A stretch of 64,000 nucleotides of DNA from the NCBI GenBank assembly GCA_018806915.1, contig JAGKQI010000104.1:496001-560000 (forward strand), written 5' to 3'. Each line of letters opens with the position of its first letter. Position 1 is the first letter of the stretch. The DNA is from Phytophthora colocasiae (taxonomy: Eukaryota > Oomycota > Peronosporomycetes > Peronosporales > Peronosporaceae). Below, in pieces: positions 10,940 to 21,247 of the stretch. The translations under genes were made by a program, and so were the position numbers. Below the pieces are notes generated by a model. The model did not search any database. It was not told where the DNA came from and saw only the letters and a list, made by a program, of their open reading frames with translations.

Positions 10940-13175
10940 GTGGTCCTCAAGCACTCTGAAACAGCAAGCGGGCGCGCGCGACAGCGGTGAAGTATCTCTG
11001 CACTCATCCTACGAACACTAAAAGCGCGCATGTCAGGGCTTTCATCGCCGTGCTTAAGACGCGCGAAAGTATGTGTCGTGAATGTAATGGATAAGCCTGT
11101 GTGTACTTGACAGCTTCCACGGCAGAGCCTTAGCGGCCATCATGGACCGCGCTACTACCTCCGCTGCTCAATGAATTTCCGCCAAGTGAAGTGCTGGCGT
11201 CTGGACACAGCCATTTCATACTGTTCAAGGTGGAGCATTGGTTTAACGGCAGCATGCTCATCTTCGGTTCCCACCGAGTTAATCCTGAGCAAGGCACTTT
11301 AGAAAAACATTGCTTGAAGCGTGACAATGGGGATTTACTAAGAAGCTCCGCCTTGCGTGCACGAAGGAGAGTCTCAAGAAGATGCGCTAATTTATCTGTA
11401 TTCAGGACGGCTAGCTGTTGCTACCGGACTACGAAGATGCCGCGCTCGCGTTATGCCTCATGTGGCACTGTTTTGGGCGCTGCGTCGGATTTCGGCTTTA
11501 CATCAACCAAGCAGCACATCGGAGCTGGTGAAGTGTTCTACGTATTCGCTTCATCCGTGTGAAGAAACCGCTGAGCAAGCGCCTGTCACTCTTACCTGAC
11601 CGCGACGATTTCCCTTGCCCCCTGCACCGCGCTTGCACGTCGCTCTGGCCTTGATCGTGCAGGAGTCTCCGTGTGCGCCGCTCTGCTTCTCTCTCAACCA
11701 CCGCACCAAGTCGAAGGACGTCACCTGTCGAGGTGACTGCGGGTTAGCGTCGCCGATTGCAACGACTTCTGGACTTGGGAGCGTCCACGTCGCTACCAGC
11801 ATCGCCACCCTGCCACCCACTAAGTCCGCCCAGCCCAGCTCGTCCCAAGGCTCAACCACTGCCGCCCTACCAGCTCAGCCTCCAGTATCAAGTCCGCAAG
11901 GTGCAGCCAAAGTCGCGGTAGCTGGTATCCACGTACGTCAACCGCTTACTGGATCGTGGTGGCTGAACCAGCTGGAGTTGAAGACGCGCTGACTTCTCGC
12001 ACTCCGTTTCGCCGCGGAGGAGCCCAGCATGCGCCAACGCTTGCTCAGAGCTGACAGCTGCACAGTGGATCTTTGACCGTGGAGCTTGATACTTGACCCG
12101 CACGAACAAAGGCTTTTCGCTTATGTCTTCAACACCCCGCGCGAAGACCGAAGGTTGCCAGAGGTTCTGAGCGGCTGGATGCGCTCCACGAAGTTCCCGT
12201 TCTTCCGTGGACGTTGCAGCGCTATCTTCGACTCATGCTGCACAGGAAATCAGCGCGCTTGGAAACTGCTGTTCAGTTCCAGCCATGGACTTGCCAGACG
12301 CAAGTCCTTCAACGTTAGTCGCAAGTGGTGTGATTGGATGTGCTGACAGCAACCATCATCAAGTATTACCCGGCAAGTTGATGAAGGCGCAGAAGCGCCT
12401 GACACATTGTTCGTTGCGCGTATCGAAGACGATCCAGCGCTGGCTGATATCCCGGTCGCAACGACAAGCTTGGTCAATGGTCACAGCAACTCGCTGTCAA
12501 CTGCTCGCTGAACAAGCACAGCAGATGATCTAATGGGAGGGAACGCAAAGCTGCCAAAGTTGTGTCACCATGAGTGCCTGTAATTGAACGAGATTAATCG
12601 AGAGCAATCGGAACTCATGTCTGCGCGAGTCAACTTCGCGATGGAGTCTACAAATTCATACGCGGCAGGTAAAACATCGGCATGTCAAGAATCAATGAAG
12701 CGATCAAGAGACGAAGATGAAAAGCGTACCAGAGCAAGCACCACCCCAAAGCGAAGAAGAAAGCTGCTACAAACCTGTCATCGCTGTGGTATACTACAGT
12801 TCCGCGTGGTCTGGCTGAGCGACGAACAAGCACAAAAGTCCGACTCCAAGCAACTGGGCGTTGCGTACATGAAACTCTTTCTTCGATGGTGGATTCGCGC
12901 TCGACGAATCATCACCCACCTACAAAGACCGTGTCCGTCGAAGCTAGGAGAGCGAGCATCGCAAAACAGCCGTCACTTGCGTTCCTGAGTGCAAGCAGAA
13001 AATCGTCGGGCAAAAGGAGTTCCAACGCAGTGTACTGCGCGAAATGCTTCGTCAACTTCATCGATCTGAGCGCACTGAATGACCGCATCTCTGGTATATC
13101 GCAACAGCGCCTCGCCGGTCGGCCGCATCGTCGATCCTGCGCAAGTCACTGCTGCTTCACAAGATGTTCTACAAC
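10940..13175 (+). pseudogene. Degenerate tyrosine recombinase, copy 5
   Basis: Colinear remnants of the recombinase can be read in all three forward frames: a KESLKKM-like segment near 11370, a YLYS/TASC segment near 11395, a Ser-Phe-Arg box near 12005, the FAYVFNTP segment with the nucleophilic Tyr near 12110-12140, and an NSYAAGKTSAC segment near 12650. No frame stays open for more than about 130 codons, and no start equivalent to MSLND is kept. The gene is dead. Confidence 0.8.
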
Positions 13176-13238
13176 GTAGTCCGGACGTCCATTGTAATGC
13201 AGCTAATGCAATTTTTATCCCGATAGCAAGCAGGTTAA

Positions 13239-13347
13239 GCCGACAGAAGGACTCGAACCCTCGAGCTCTTTGACCATCAGATGGGTGGAATCTGCACCAC
13301 CAGTGCCAGCGGTCTTTCAGTGGCTCTTCCGTCTGAGCTACATCGAC
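13239..13347 (-). other. tRNA-derived composite in unit 5
   Basis: The stretch 13281-13347 is the degenerate counterpart of the tRNA-like sequence in units 1-4, with a D-arm-like segment (GCTCAGACGGAAGAGC) and a longer middle. Directly beside it, 13239-13280 looks like a tRNA 3' half on the same strand, with a perfect box B (GGTTCGAGTCC) and a T stem, and has no counterpart in units 1-4. The outermost 7 nt (GTCGATG and TGTCGGC) can pair if G-T pairs are allowed. The stretch may therefore be one enlarged tRNA-like unit or two fused fragments. No anticodon is assigned. Confidence 0.45.
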
Positions 13348-13882
13348 GTTAGTACAACAACATCGACATTCTCACATCTGGGTGATCTCGACGCACGGCT
13401 TACAACTCCTCCAGTAACTTCCTCCAGGACAACCCTCCTTGCAGCACCGATGCTTCCTCGGTGCAGCACGGCGTCCTCTCAGCACGGCGCCCTGGTCAAT
13501 CCAGCACGGCGTCCTCCTTCAGGGCACAGCATCCTTGGCAGCAGCTCAGCATCCTCCATGCGCTTCCGTCGTCGGCACGCCGTCGTCCAGATTACTCCTG
13601 GGCACATACACATATGGACCAATCAAACGTGTCTCGTTACTGAACCTGTTTGAGAGTGGGGAGAAAACTCAGACAGTGCAATATCAACCTCCCTCTTGCG
13701 AGATGTTTTCCTGCTTCGGATCGGAAATGTCGGTGCACTGACGGTCGAACCGTCACGATATGGCTACATGTACTACTGTACATAGGTTCTTGTATTGGTT
13801 TTATGGTACCGTTATTGGCTGGTGTGGTAGGCACAATGCAGTATACACAGGAATGGAGGCAAGCACTGAAATGCACGAGCAT

Positions 13883-15058
13883 TCAGGAAAGAAAGTGACT
13901 TGAGGTTGAGCGCCTTCGTGGTGCCGCTCCCTTCGGCTTGACTGCGTGCGACTGGAAACCAGACTGGTTGTCGCCTTTGTTGTCGAATAGGCGGGAGCGC
14001 ACCTGATCGAGTCGACCCTGCCACTCCGGCGTGCGTGGCTTCCGTGTAACATTGGTGTTAAGGTGTTTAACCTTATCGGCAGCAAGATTACGGTTGCGTT
14101 CTTCCAATTGGCGTCGGCGCTCCACGTTCCTGGCTTTGGTAGCCATGAAGCGTGGAGAACTGTCATAGTCCATGTACCGAGGAATACACGTCGACTTTGA
14201 GCGGTTTCTTGCACGAGGGGATGAAGTTACAGGTGGGGCATCTCGTGCTGAGTCCGAGAAACGACGAGTTGATTTGGCGGTAGGCGGAGTCGACGAGGAA
14301 GATCGGCGAGTCCTCGCTGGTGTTGAAGCAAGTAGGGGCTGGTTTGGATGTGACTTAGGTGCGGAAACGGATGGTTTTCCGGTGAGCGAAGCTCGTCGGT
14401 ACGATGTCGGCGGAATCAACTTTGTTGTTCTTGTCGATTGCAGGCTTTCCGGAAGTGATGAGCGTCTGGAATGGTAAGATGTGGGTTTGGCGCTTCTGCA
14501 GAGCTCAGGGCTGCTCTCGCGCGATGCCAATACCAGATCGGGCAAAAACATATCCAACGAGCTTAGGAGGGAGTCCAAAGACCCCGTAGAAGCTGTCGAA
14601 TAGGCGGATGGACTACGCGGCACGGTCAAGGAGCACCTTGATCTGATAGTAGTAGTCGATGCAGTTGATTCCACATCGCTGTCGTGTTCGAACGTATTCA
14701 CCGAGAGACTTTTGTAAACTTTAGGCGTCGGGATTGTTATCTTGGTTCCATGTTCCTCCTGTTTCGGCTCCTTGACAGGCTGCTCGCGCTTTTGCACCCT
14801 TTGAATGGGTTCCGACTGCGTACGAGCGCGCTGTGTGTTGATGCGGTTGATAATCTCCTTCACTGGCGAGCTGTCAGATTTTGGCTGTGGTGGCAGCTCA
14901 GTCATAGAGTTTCTTGTCACTGACCACGAACGTGGAGCCGCTGATGAGGCGTTGGCCTGTGCCATGAGCTCAAACTGGCTAATAAGCGTTTGCACGTTCG
15001 TGTTGCCGTCCATTGTGTGCGTGAACTGACTTGGACGGACTAAGACGGTATGATACAA
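13883..15058 (-). CDS. Ser/Arg-rich disordered protein of unknown function
   Basis: A single-exon protein of up to 391 aa, or 376 aa if the second Met (MDGNTNVQTL) is used; that start looks more natural because an ordered helix (VQTLISQFELMAQAN) follows it. Most of the rest is low-complexity and basic, with many Ser-Pro, Thr-Pro and Arg-Arg-Ser-Ser sites that could be phosphorylated. A basic helical stretch (ARNVERRRQLEERNRN) lies near residue 310. No enzyme motif, signal peptide or membrane segment is seen. It starts about 110 bp right of the Crypton array and is transcribed towards it. I do not recognise the family; a cytoskeletal or nuclear regulatory role would be a guess. Confidence 0.7.
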   Translation of the reverse strand: MYHTVLVRPSQFTHTMDGNTNVQTLISQFELMAQANASSAAPRSWSVTRNSMTELPPQPKSDSSPVKEIINRINTQRARTQSEPIQRVQKREQPVKEPKQEEHGTKITIPTPKVYKSLSVNTFEHDSDVESTASTTTIRSRCSLTVPRSPSAYSTASTGSLDSLLSSLDMFLPDLVLASRESSPELCRSAKPTSYHSRRSSLPESLQSTRTTKLIPPTSYRRASLTGKPSVSAPKSHPNQPLLASTPARTRRSSSSTPPTAKSTRRFSDSARDAPPVTSSPRARNRSKSTCIPRYMDYDSSPRFMATKARNVERRRQLEERNRNLAADKVKHLNTNVTRKPRTPEWQGRLDQVRSRLFDNKGDNQSGFQSHAVKPKGAAPRRRSTSSHFLS

Positions 15059-15654
15059 GCGTTTCTCTTTGGGTCAAAACTTTCAAGCACCAATTAGCAG
15101 AATCTCGTTCGAGTAAGTGCTCGGGGGTGAAAGCGCAAGTGGCGAACGGCTTATGGCTGTCGACACGTTTGAAAGTGCTGACCTTTCCGGTCTCCTCTCC
15201 AGTGCTACCTGAACACAGGCCTAGTACCAGCCAGCGTCGCAAAGCAGTCAAGTTTTTCGGGGGCTGGCATGTTCCGGACTGCGGTATATAAAACGCTTGG
15301 AGTTAATGGCGCCGTTTCGAGTTTGCACCAATGGGAGAATTTATATATCTATTTTATCCAATCAAGGTGTACCATATTTGAATTCAAGCCCGCGAATAAA
15401 GATCGCGCCTAGCGACATATGGTGCGACAAAAATTCGACCACAACTTTTGAAACGGCCAATCAGCAATACCCTGTCACATTCCTGTATCATCTCGTACCA
15501 GTTATTTCTTGGCAGTGAACTTGTCGCCTTGAAACGCTACACGTGACTTCCATAAGCTCCATGCAGCTGCATATTGCACGGCAGGCTTCCGGGCAGCAGC
15601 ACCGGTGCAAGTTCCCACAGCTTTGGTGTTTCCGTCCTTACAAACAGGCGCCTG
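15059..15654. other. Intergenic region between two minus-strand genes
   Basis: About 600 bp upstream of the disordered-protein gene and downstream of the LRRC45-like gene. It should contain the promoter of the former; a CCAATCA is present near 15357-15363. I see no coding sequence, RNA gene or repeat. Confidence 0.5.
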
Positions 15655-17802
15655 CTAAACGTCGGACCTCACCGCGTCGGAACTCGGTTTCTTGCGGCGT
15701 TCTCGCTCCTTGCTGATCTGCTCCTGCACGAAACGGCCAAAGGATTCCGCTAAGTCGTCGATGCGCTTCTCGTGCTCGTGGTTCAGCGCTGACATCTCGC
15801 GCTCAAGTCGCAGGACCTGATTCTCTAGAGAAGATATGAGCAATGTCTTCTCCTTCAACACAGCCGCATTCTCCTCGGTCACGATCTTTGCACTCGCAGT
15901 AAGGACCTAGCAACGATACTAAGTACAAGGTCCTACGGAAATTTTTTGACAGATAAACTCACTCACCTGGATCCGTTCGTCGAAGCTTGTCTGCATCTGC
16001 ACGAGTCGGTTATCCTGCTCTTCCATTTTTCGTACTTGGAGCTGCAACTTTTCTTCACATCGGGAGCGCTCGCTCAACGCTGAAACAAGTTGTGTCTGCT
16101 TCTCCTGTAGCGCCCTAATCTGTGTCTCCAACGCGGTTTCCAATTCGTTCTGCTTTTCGTCTCTCGACTGTTGCAACGATACATTGTCCTGTCGGAGCTG
16201 AATGATGGTTTCAAGGTGTTTTCCCACTTCTCCTTCAAGATGTTGTCGAGCTTTCTTCACCTCGGCAACTTGTGCCTCGACAGACCCGACCGAACGCTGA
16301 ATACGTTCCTGTATGTCTGTTTCCCACTGATGCTTGAGATCGCCAATGACTTTCTCGTGGTCGATCTGAGACTGCAGCAGTTTGGCCTGCAACGCTTCAC
16401 CTTTTTCTTTAAGCTCACGGATATTTCGCTCGCTGGCTTCGAGGCTTGTTGTCGTGTAGCTGAGTTGGGTTTGTAATGAGCCAATAACCATTTCATGTTG
16501 TCGCTGAGTGGCGCTCAAATTGCCTTCGTACTCCGATTGCAACTTGATTTCTTTGCGAACATACTCCTGCTGAGCATCTTGAAGTTGTTTCTGTAGCTTC
16601 CCAATTTCTTCTTCTTGTGTTCTACTCAGCAGAACGTAAGTACTTGGTGTAGTAATGCGATCGAATTGCTGATCTACGTACCGTAATGTGAGAGACGTAC
16701 GGTGCAGCTCGTTATCGAGCGCGTATTTGGCCTCTTCAAGGTGTGCGATCTGCTTGTCTTTCTGATCTATTTCCTTGCTACGCAAAGTCTCCAGATGTCC
16801 AACTTTCTCTTGGATAACTCCATTCTCCCTCTCGAGAGCTGCTCTTGCAGATCGGTACTCTTCGAATTCCAGTTTCCTTCGATTCTCGAGCTCGTCCAGC
16901 TGCATTTTCAGTTCGTGAACGTCACGCTTTGCGTCAATCTCCCGTTGTTGATAACGATCTCGTTCTTCCTTGGCTATTTCAGCCTCTTTACTACTTTGTT
17001 GCAGCTGCATCTCGAGCTCCTCCGTCTTCTCCACCATTTTCCGACGTTCTCGTTTGCCTAGATCTAGTTCCGTCTCCAGCTCTTCCTTCTCTGCTAGAAC
17101 TTGCAACAGTAATTGATCGTCGGGAGCAGCTTTGGGGCTTTCGTTGTTGTCGTCATCGTTTTGACAAGACGCATCTACAGCAACTGGTGGTGGTTTCTCT
17201 CCAAGCGCTCGATTCCGAGCCAGTAACACCTCGATTTCGTCTACATGCTTCAGGCTGCTGTTGTTCCCCATAAGGTGTAGTGTCACTAACGAGTGGTTGC
17301 TCTGCAAAGCTTCTCGAAATGCCAATACCCCAGGATTTCCGATCTCATTCCAACGCAAATCCAACTGGCGCAGTGTGCGATTCATTCGAAGAGCTTTTGC
17401 GAGAGCCTTGGCACCCTCCGGCCCAATGTTGTTGTTGCGTAAGTCAAGGATCAGCAACCGCTTGTCCACCTCTAACGCACCAGCGAGGGCCTCCACGCCC
17501 TGGTCGAGAAGACCAATGTTGTTCCATTCGAGACTGATAGCCACCACGTTGTGGGAAGATCTCAACAACACAGCAAGAGATCGAGCAGCCTCAGCTTCGA
17601 AACAATTACCACGCAGATCTAATCGCGTTGGGACGTTCGCGAGCCGAGCCTTCTCGATGATGACTGCAAACTTGTCATCTCCCAAGTACGAGTTACTGTA
17701 GTCCAGCACAGCGCCAACGGCTTTAGGATTTGAGGCTGGATACACCAACGCTGGAGCGTCTGAATTCCCGTCGAGATATTCTCGCTTCGATGGTATTGTC
17801 AT
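15655..17802 (-). CDS. LRRC45-like leucine-rich-repeat/coiled-coil protein
   Basis: Two exons, 17802-15967 and 15906-15655, are joined by a 60-nt phase-0 intron (CAG/GTGAGT donor, TAG acceptor), giving 695 aa. Residues about 55-205 form RNI-type leucine-rich repeats (for example LDLRNNNIGPEGAKAL and LDLRWNEIGNPGVLAF). Residues about 235-690 are almost continuous heptad coiled coil. This order and length match LRRC45, a centrosome/basal-body linker protein of about 670 aa in humans, and the repeat sequences are similar. A role at the flagellar basal body of zoospores is inferred from that family. The start is the first Met of the open frame. Other LRR/coiled-coil proteins remain possible. Confidence 0.7.
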
Positions 17803-18861
17803 CGAGACGCAAGTACTGCCGTTTTCAGTCGTGCGGTGCGATCTTTAGGTAGCAGTTACTGTTACTGAGACCATGGATGTATCTCATGGAAGTAGCAGCT
17901 TCCTGCATTGAGTGCGTTGAAGTACCGACGGCCGGGCAGTGCCGGGAGGCATCAGTTTGCTGTCTATCTTAAGTAAGATTGAATTCAAGGATCATGAAGG
18001 TGCGGTCTGTAAAAGCTGCAGTGCATGTACGGATGCCGACGCGTTGATACACCATCCAACAGCTAGCAATCCTTCTTCCCTGCATTAAGGTTTAATACCT
18101 CTGCTCCGATCTGGTCGATCGACGCCAAAAGTACGGACAAGACAGATCCAACAACTGGCAGCTCGCCCGCATGCAGTTTCCGATATTTCCACGTTGTCCT
18201 GGCGGTCAACAACGACTTCCTGTCCGAATTCTGCCAGGTTTTCCCATGCGGAGCTCTTAAGTCAAATAGCAGCCGATCGGTCAACCTGGTCAACATCTTG
18301 TCAACCAAAGTGGCCACTCCACCCGTTCTGTCCAACCAGTCCCAGGCCACGTTGCCAATGTCTGAAATCAATGAGGAAAGCCTCCTTAGACGTTGTGGTA
18401 ACTTTCCACTGGCACCTTGGGATGTGGACGCCGCTAATGAATTTCTCGTGAAACCACGGAAGTGTGCAATACGCACGTCATAGCAATTCGACGGCAATCC
18501 AGCGTTGGTAAATGACATTTATGGGATACCACGTCACATGGACCCCAGGCTGCTGTGCATTGAGCTGCATAGTGGTGTGAATGATGGTGTGAATGATGAA
18601 AACCGCTGTAGTGATCATCTCCCACCGGTAATGAGTGGGGAGAGAGCGTTTTCCCAACATGTGCGTTTAGTAGCCATACAGCTGGATTGCATATCACCTC
18701 TCCTCTGCTCTTGAAGAGGCTGTGCTGAATCAATTGGCTGCTCCGCTGCGTTCGTTACTACGAAGCAAGGAATCCACCTGGACAAGTAAATATAGGAAGT
18801 CGGGCAAGCCAGAAAGTCTGCCTCACTTTTCAAGACGACATTTAAGTTGAAAGCTTTATTT
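17803..18861. other. Region between LRRC45-like gene and interrupted kinase
   Basis: About 1.06 kb that must hold the promoter of the LRRC45-like gene (right of 17802, minus strand) and that of the interrupted kinase (left of 18862, plus strand). The only substantial open frame is the doubtful 151-aa minus-strand ORF at 18063-18518. A short direct repeat (GTGTGAATGATG, twice) lies near 18575-18600. No RNA gene is seen. Confidence 0.4.
18063..18518 (-). CDS. Hypothetical protein (151 aa), doubtful
   Basis: An open frame of 151 codons beginning with ATG and ending with TAG. The central part (residues about 45-140) has balanced amino-acid use and predicted amphipathic helices, such as LSSLISDIGNVAWDWLDR and VATLVDKMLTRLTDRLL, which looks more like protein than chance. 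No known motif is recognised. It may be a small gene or the last exon of a longer one. Expression evidence would decide. Confidence 0.35.
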   Translation of the reverse strand: MSFTNAGLPSNCYDVRIAHFRGFTRNSLAASTSQGASGKLPQRLRRLSSLISDIGNVAWDWLDRTGGVATLVDKMLTRLTDRLLFDLRAPHGKTWQNSDRKSLLTARTTWKYRKLHAGELPVVGSVLSVLLASIDQIGAEVLNLNAGKKDC

Positions 18862-18889
18862 ATGGCCGAGGAAGCACCGTTAAAGCTGC

Positions 18890-18894
18890 GTTTG
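18890..18894. repeat. Target-site duplication (left), GTTTG
   Basis: The 5-bp GTTTG directly left of the LTR start (TGTGAC) is repeated directly right of the other LTR at 25735-25739. A 5-bp duplication is typical for Ty3/gypsy integrases. It lies in codons 10-11 of the kinase gene. Confidence 0.92.
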
Positions 18895-19046
18895 TGTGAC
18901 GGGCTTCTGTCACACGGTCGCCGTGGTGCACGGCGACCAATTAGATTAGCTTGTGTTTGTTGGTCCACGGCGCCCGACCCGGGCGCCACACAGATTTAAT
19001 AGACAGAGTTTCATTTACCACAAACAAGGAGCACCGCCCCGTTACA
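18895..19046 (+). repeat. 5' LTR (152 bp)
   Basis: Identical in every base to 25583-25734. Begins TGTGAC and ends GTTACA. Contains a GC-rich inverted segment (GGCGCCCGACCCGGGCGCC) and an AT-richer 3' part. Confidence 0.95.
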
Positions 19047-19048
19047 TC

Positions 19049-19060
19049 TGGTAGCACTTA
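19049..19060 (+). other. Probable primer-binding site
   Basis: Two bases after the 5' LTR comes TGGTAGCACTTA. The first eight bases (TGGTAGCA) are complementary to the CCA-terminated 3' end expected of eukaryotic initiator methionine tRNA. Further matching is poor, so the tRNA identity is tentative. Confidence 0.5.
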
Positions 19061-19079
19061 GTAGTCCGTCCACACGACC

Positions 19080-20290
19080 ATGAACGACGCTTCCTATTTC
19101 ACTGAAGGGGCTGGTGCTGCCCTCGAGCATGCCAGCTTCCCCCACTTGTCCGCCTTCGAGTGGGAGGCGCTACACCGCCTTGCCGCGGTGTCCGGAGAAG
19201 GAGTCATCAAGACCTTGCTGACTGCCGGAACGGAAGAAGATCAACGACTGGCTGCTCACGAGTTCATGGCGCGTGAGCTCGCCGACCTGCGTCGGCGTGC
19301 GACGACTCCCACGCCGACCAAGAACAAGACTGACATCGTGAAGCTCGATGTCTCCTGCTACAGTGGCGATGGCGCCGCTCGCCTCCAGCTGAACCGCTGG
19401 TTCTGCGAGATCGACATCGCGATCGAAGCTCGGCAGCTGTCTACCGAGTTCGCTCGTACCCGGTTCCTTTGTCCAAGTTGACTGGGAAGGCCAAGGAGTG
19501 GGCGCTCGGCAAGCGTGAAGCCGACCCCTCCTGCTTTCAAACGATGGAGTCACTAAAGAGCGATCTCCGCCTGGCCTTTGAGCCCCTCAAGACGAGCGTG
19601 TTCAACGCTCGGCGTTCCTCTCGCTAAAGCAGGGACGGATGTCCATGCTCGAGTACATCCAACGGGCTCGTCACTTGGTGTCGTGCATCACGACAAATCC
19701 GGTGGACATGGCGACTCAAGTCCATGTCTTTATCTCTGGCATGAACGCTGGTTACCAGCGCTTCTATCTGACTCGGAAGACGCCCGACTCGCTGGAGGAA
19801 GCGTTTGAGACAGCGCTGCGAGAAGACTACAGCGTGTCCGCCTCCGAGGCATTCTCTCTCACCAGACCTCCAACTACGGAGCCCGAGCCGATGGAGATTG
19901 ACGCCATCCAAGATTATCGTGGTCGTCGGCATGACAGCTCGCCGACGACATCTGCCCGTCCAGCTCCGAATCCTGGTCGCGGTTCACGCCCTCTTCGATG
20001 CTTTCGCTGTCGGAAACTCGGACACCGCGCGGCTGTGTGCCGCGCCCTGCGCCGGTACTCGCACACGTTGTTGCCGCCGATGCGGATGATATGGTCGCCG
20101 ACCAAAAAACGGCGACGACCAGTAGGTGCGGGGCGCCCTACTGGATGTGATGGGGAAGACGGATCTCTGGTGGCAGATCCTCCTCCCAGCCCCCCTGTGC
20201 TTCATGCGCAATTCTTTGCCACCACCTCCGGCAGTGATCCGAGACTGATCATCCTCAGTATACACGTCAATGGCGCGAAGCGTCCGCTTC
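19080..20290 (+). pseudogene. Ty3/gypsy gag (frameshifted)
   Basis: The start at 19080 opens a 133-codon frame that stops at 19481 after a shift near 19470. Gag-like sequence continues in another frame ([15 protein letters not shown]), shifts again near 19600, and is open from 19639 (MLEYIQRARHL onward). Near 19999-20040 lies one CCHC zinc knuckle (CFRCRKLGHRAAVC), the nucleocapsid RNA-binding motif. Gag would form the cytoplasmic virus-like particle. The boundary with the protease domain is approximate. Confidence 0.85.
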
Positions 20291-21030
20291 GCGCCCTGCT
20301 GGATTCAGGCGCGACGAACAACTTCGTTCGCGCCGAGAGTTTGTCGGTGTTACCGGCGGACACGCGAGTTAGGGACGGCCCCGGCCACATGGTTGTAAAG
20401 TATGCTGACGGGAAGCCGCGGCGTGTCCCGCGGCGTTCTGCCACCTTCTCTTACAAGTTCGACGGTTTCCATGGGTCCGATGACTTTCTGGTGATCGAGT
20501 TGAGCGGATCCTTCGACTGTGTCTTCGGTATCCCGTGGCTTGCTCGTCACCAGCCTCATATTGACTGGTTGGCTCGAACCGTCCGCCCGCGCGACATTGA
20601 TGTGAATGCGGTATTGACATCCCTGCGCGGGACGCCCAACCGATGGCCGCACGTTGCAGTCATGGACCCCAACTCCATGACTCCCGCTGTATCCGAAGTG
20701 AGCGATGGCCCTTCGGGTGCTTGCGAGCCTGTGACGTGTGCCGGTCTTGAGCAGGTGACTCAAGACATGTCTGACGTGGTCGAGCATGAGTTCCCACGTC
20801 CCGATGAGCAGCGGCTCTCGGCAACAGACAACACCGTGGTAGAACCGGGGTTCCCACGTCCCGATGAGCAGCGGCTCTCGGCAACAGACAACACCGTGGT
20901 CGAACAGGGTTCCCACGCCCGGATGAGCAGCGGCTCTCCGTTGACGATGAACAAGAAGATGTGGTTGAGCGTGGTCTCCCACGCGCGGTCGAGCAGGGGC
21001 TCCCGCATGTGGTTGAGCAGGGGCTCCTGA
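20291..21030 (+). pseudogene. Ty3/gypsy aspartic protease and linker
   Basis: The catalytic motif LLDSGATNNFV (retropepsin-type DSG) lies near 20295-20325, followed by an ILG-like FGIPWL near 20527. It is in the same open frame as the zinc knuckle, so Gag and protease look fused. After about 20780 the frame runs into 60-bp tandem repeats, and a one-base loss in the third repeat leads to the stop near 21030. The protease would process Gag-Pol. Confidence 0.8.
20791..20960 (+). repeat. 60-bp tandem repeat in protease-RT linker
   Basis: The segment starting TTCCCACGTCCCGATGAGCA occurs at 20791 and 20851 (period exactly 60) and, with changes, at 20910. The first two copies encode FPRPDEQRLSATDNTVVE in frame. 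The third starts one base early, which shifts the frame. Later fragments of the VVE[HPQR]G[FL]P type continue to about 21100. Confidence 0.85.
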
Positions 21031-21247
21031 TAGAGTTGACGCCGATGTCGTGTCTCGGCGTTCTGAGTACAGCAGACTTGGTCGAGCGTGGTCTCCCACT
21101 GCCTGCTACGGAAGTGTTTACCCGGCCAGTCCGTCGCCGTGGCCGTCGCAAGCCCCGGCGACCCCGCGTTCCTCCGAATGAGTCAGACGCGTCTGACTCC
21201 GAGGTTATCTCCGTTCTGGTGGGGATGACGCGGCATCGATCCCGCGA

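Larger units (their letters stand above)
10655..13771 (+). mobile_element. Crypton-like element, unit 5 (old, degenerate)
   Basis: A diverged fifth unit of about 3.1 kb, colinear with units 1-4 but carrying many substitutions and small insertions or deletions. Long recognisable tracts remain around 11350-11400, 11640-11680, 12500-12560, 12640-12720 and 13590-13760. Similarity ends near the ATATGG at 13758-13763, which marks the right edge of the array. It is an older insertion next to a young tandem expansion, or a separate subfamily. It is about 280 bp longer than units 1-4, mostly through scattered small insertions. Confidence 0.8.

Noticed and set aside
13758..13774. ATGGCTACATGTAC shared by the right flank of the Crypton array and the flank at 61757
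   Set aside because: A few 14-base matches are expected by chance in 64 kb, and the surrounding sequence does not align.
18615..18989. 124-aa minus-strand frame crossing the 5' LTR
   Set aside because: It spans the LTR boundary and target duplication, so it cannot be an ancestral gene.
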